From positions 1 to 64,000 of the forward strand of contig JAILRB010000054.1 of the NCBI GenBank assembly GCA_024698585.1: a DNA stretch of 64,000 nucleotides. Direction: 5' to 3'. Every line of letters begins with the position of its first letter. Position 1 is the stretch's first letter. The translations under genes and the position numbers were made by a program. This DNA comes from Eubacterium sp. (GTDB taxonomy: Bacteria; Bacillota; Clostridia; Lachnospirales; Lachnospiraceae). Shown one piece after another: positions 62,783 through 64,000 of the stretch. The notes beneath the pieces were generated by a model that was not told where the DNA came from, searched no databases, and saw only the letters and a program-made list of their open reading frames with translations.

Positions 62783-64000
62783 ATGTCAAATAATAATGAA
62801 AAGAAAACAGTTAAACTTAAATCGGTACTGAGTCTCAACATCGGTTTTGTGATTCTTGGACTGGTCTGTGTTTATCTGTTTGTTAATATGGTTATATATT
62901 TTACAACAGAAAAAACTTCTTATTATGAAGTCGTGGAAGGTTCCAATTCCGAAGATTTAAATACGTCTTATGTAGGAATTGCATTACGTGATGAGACCAT
63001 TTATACGTCGAAATCTTCCGGATACATTGATTACTATGTCAGTGAATGTTCCAGAGTTTCTAAAAATACGACCCTATATAGTATTGATTCCAAAGGAACA
63101 TTGAACGATTTGCTCTCAGAAGCAACCAGTTCTGATACAAAATTGAATTCTGATAACCTTTCCACCATCAGCGACTTGATTAATACCTTTACAAACAGCT
63201 ATGACGATATGAACTTTTCTCAACTATATGAATTTAAGACGTCGCTTAAAGGGACTGTAGTTGATTTGGTAAACATGAATAAGCTTCAGAAACTTGCCAA
63301 GGAAAAAGGAGAATCTTTTTCCATCAATAAATCCGGAAGCGCCGGAATTGTAATGTATCGTATTGATGACTACGAGACGCTTACAAAAAAACAGTTGAAG
63401 AAATCTGATTTTGATCAATCTAAGTATATTTCAGCTCATTTTTCATCCGGAAGCGAAGTGGAAAAAGGAGCTCCGATTTATAAGACCATTAATAACGAAG
63501 AGTGGAGCATTGCCATTCAGTTGACAAAAGAGCAGGCGAAAAAATATAAGAAAACCGCCGGCGTAAAAATCAAATTCTTAAAGGATGATGTCACTACGAC
63601 AGCAAATATTGAAGTCGTTAAAGGGGCCGATAAGAAACGATACGGAATCCTGACATTATCCAAATATATGGTTCGATATGCTACAGATCGTTTTTTAGAT
63701 ATTCAGATTATTGACCAGAAAACAGTTGGATTAAAAATTCCAAAAACATCTCTGGTGAAAAAGAAACTATATACGATTCCGAAAGAATATGGTGCAGAAG
63801 GCGGCGAAGCAAATAACATTGGCTTTAATCGTCAGGTTCGTTCTGAAGGGGAAATAAAAAATGAATTTTATTACCCGACTATTGCTTATTCTGACGACAA
63901 TAACTATTATGTTTCTACTACACTATTTGATAAAGGAGATATTCTTTTATCCCTGGATTCCGGAGGAAATCAATATATGATTGGCAGTACTCAGGAATTC
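62783..64000 (+). CDS. HlyD-like membrane-anchored protein (partial, runs off the window)
   Basis: Open for 406 codons to the last base. N-terminal membrane helix (about 16-40, LNIGFVILGLVCVYLFVNMVIYF) followed by an extracytoplasmic region with biotinyl-lipoyl/barrel-sandwich features (ALRDETIYTSKSSGYIDYYVSECSRVSKNTTLYSID; SGSEVEKGAPIYKTINNEEWSIAIQL), as in HlyD/periplasmic-adaptor proteins. I recall that in Lachnospiraceae such a gene often precedes yggS and sepF of the division cluster. GGAG at 62773-62776 fits the ATG at 62783. No transporter is next to it in the window. Confidence 0.75.
   Translation, partial: MSNNNEKKTVKLKSVLSLNIGFVILGLVCVYLFVNMVIYFTTEKTSYYEVVEGSNSEDLNTSYVGIALRDETIYTSKSSGYIDYYVSECSRVSKNTTLYSIDSKGTLNDLLSEATSSDTKLNSDNLSTISDLINTFTNSYDDMNFSQLYEFKTSLKGTVVDLVNMNKLQKLAKEKGESFSINKSGSAGIVMYRIDDYETLTKKQLKKSDFDQSKYISAHFSSGSEVEKGAPIYKTINNEEWSIAIQLTKEQAKKYKKTAGVKIKFLKDDVTTTANIEVVKGADKKRYGILTLSKYMVRYATDRFLDIQIIDQKTVGLKIPKTSLVKKKLYTIPKEYGAEGGEANNIGFNRQVRSEGEIKNEFYYPTIAYSDDNNYYVSTTLFDKGDILLSLDSGGNQYMIGSTQEF

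Noticed and set aside
1-64000. tRNA, rRNA, insertion sequences, prophage genes
   Set aside because: Looked for on both strands; no cloverleaf, rRNA motif, transposase or phage structural gene was seen by eye. A tRNAscan or Infernal run could still find small RNAs.

Overview
This window looks like a housekeeping stretch of chromosome from a low-GC, Gram-positive, spore-forming anaerobe of the class Clostridia, most likely a Lachnospiraceae relative. The evidence is the gene order (rpmF-plsX-acpP-rnc-smc-ftsY; ylxM-ffh-rpsP-khpA-rimM-trmD-rplS-rbgA-rnhB-yraN; der-plsY-gpsA-spoIVA; rpsU...yqfC-yqfD-phoH-ybeY; miaB-mutS-mutL-miaA; radC-mreBCD-mrdA-minDE-rodA-mgsA), strong AGGAGG-type ribosome binding sites, sigma-A promoters often with an extended -10, and sporulation genes (spoIVA, yqfC, yqfD, a SpoVB/MurJ-family flippase, a BofC-like domain protein). 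All genes except one (a DUF378 protein near the right end) are on the + strand. I saw no rRNA, tRNA, CRISPR array, insertion sequence or prophage. No gene-free stretch exceeds 300 bases; the longest is 262 bases between rnhB and yraN, and it holds a tandem hairpin array.

Layout. 1-6.9 kb: ribosomal L32, fatty acid and phospholipid entry (plsX, acpP), RNase III, SMC and the SRP receptor. 6.9-16.8 kb: threonine ammonia-lyase, then the SRP/16S-processing/tRNA-modification block through rplS, rbgA and rnhB, the hairpin array, yraN, pgeF and der. 16.8-27.9 kb: phospholipid synthesis (plsY, gpsA, cls), a small alarmone synthetase, spoIVA, tyrS, alaS and a lipid flippase. 27.9-35.5 kb: rpsU and then an AT-richer accessory block: an ECF sigma factor, a membrane-anchored DUF4179-type putative anti-sigma factor, two paralogous large secreted Ig/FN3 proteins in the same operon, and a BspA-like leucine-rich protein. 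This block sits where other Firmicutes run from rpsU towards yqfC. 35.6-53.2 kb: yqfCD-phoH-ybeY, a DUF3048 protein, a BofC-like protein, two flavoproteins, a hypothetical, folate and tRNA modification genes, mismatch repair and a PLP lyase. 53.3-64 kb: radC and the cell-shape/division cluster, ending inside a HlyD-like gene.

How the genes work together. Much of the window couples envelope growth to division. plsX/plsY/gpsA/acpP/cls make phospholipid; mreBCD, the class B PBP (mrdA) and rodA form the elongasome; minD/minE place the septum, but no minC is in the cluster. The MreB and PBP2 here are both unusual (altered phosphate-binding motif and an acidic insertion in MreB; a roughly 235-residue insertion in PBP2). 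The strongest candidates for something undescribed are (1) four degenerate tandem copies of a 62-63 nt hairpin unit with compensating stem changes between rnhB and yraN, (2) the ECF sigma/secreted-protein operon, (3) a hairpin and sigma-E-like promoter that together could insulate spoIVA from vegetative read-through, and (4) the modified MreB-PBP2-MinDE cluster.
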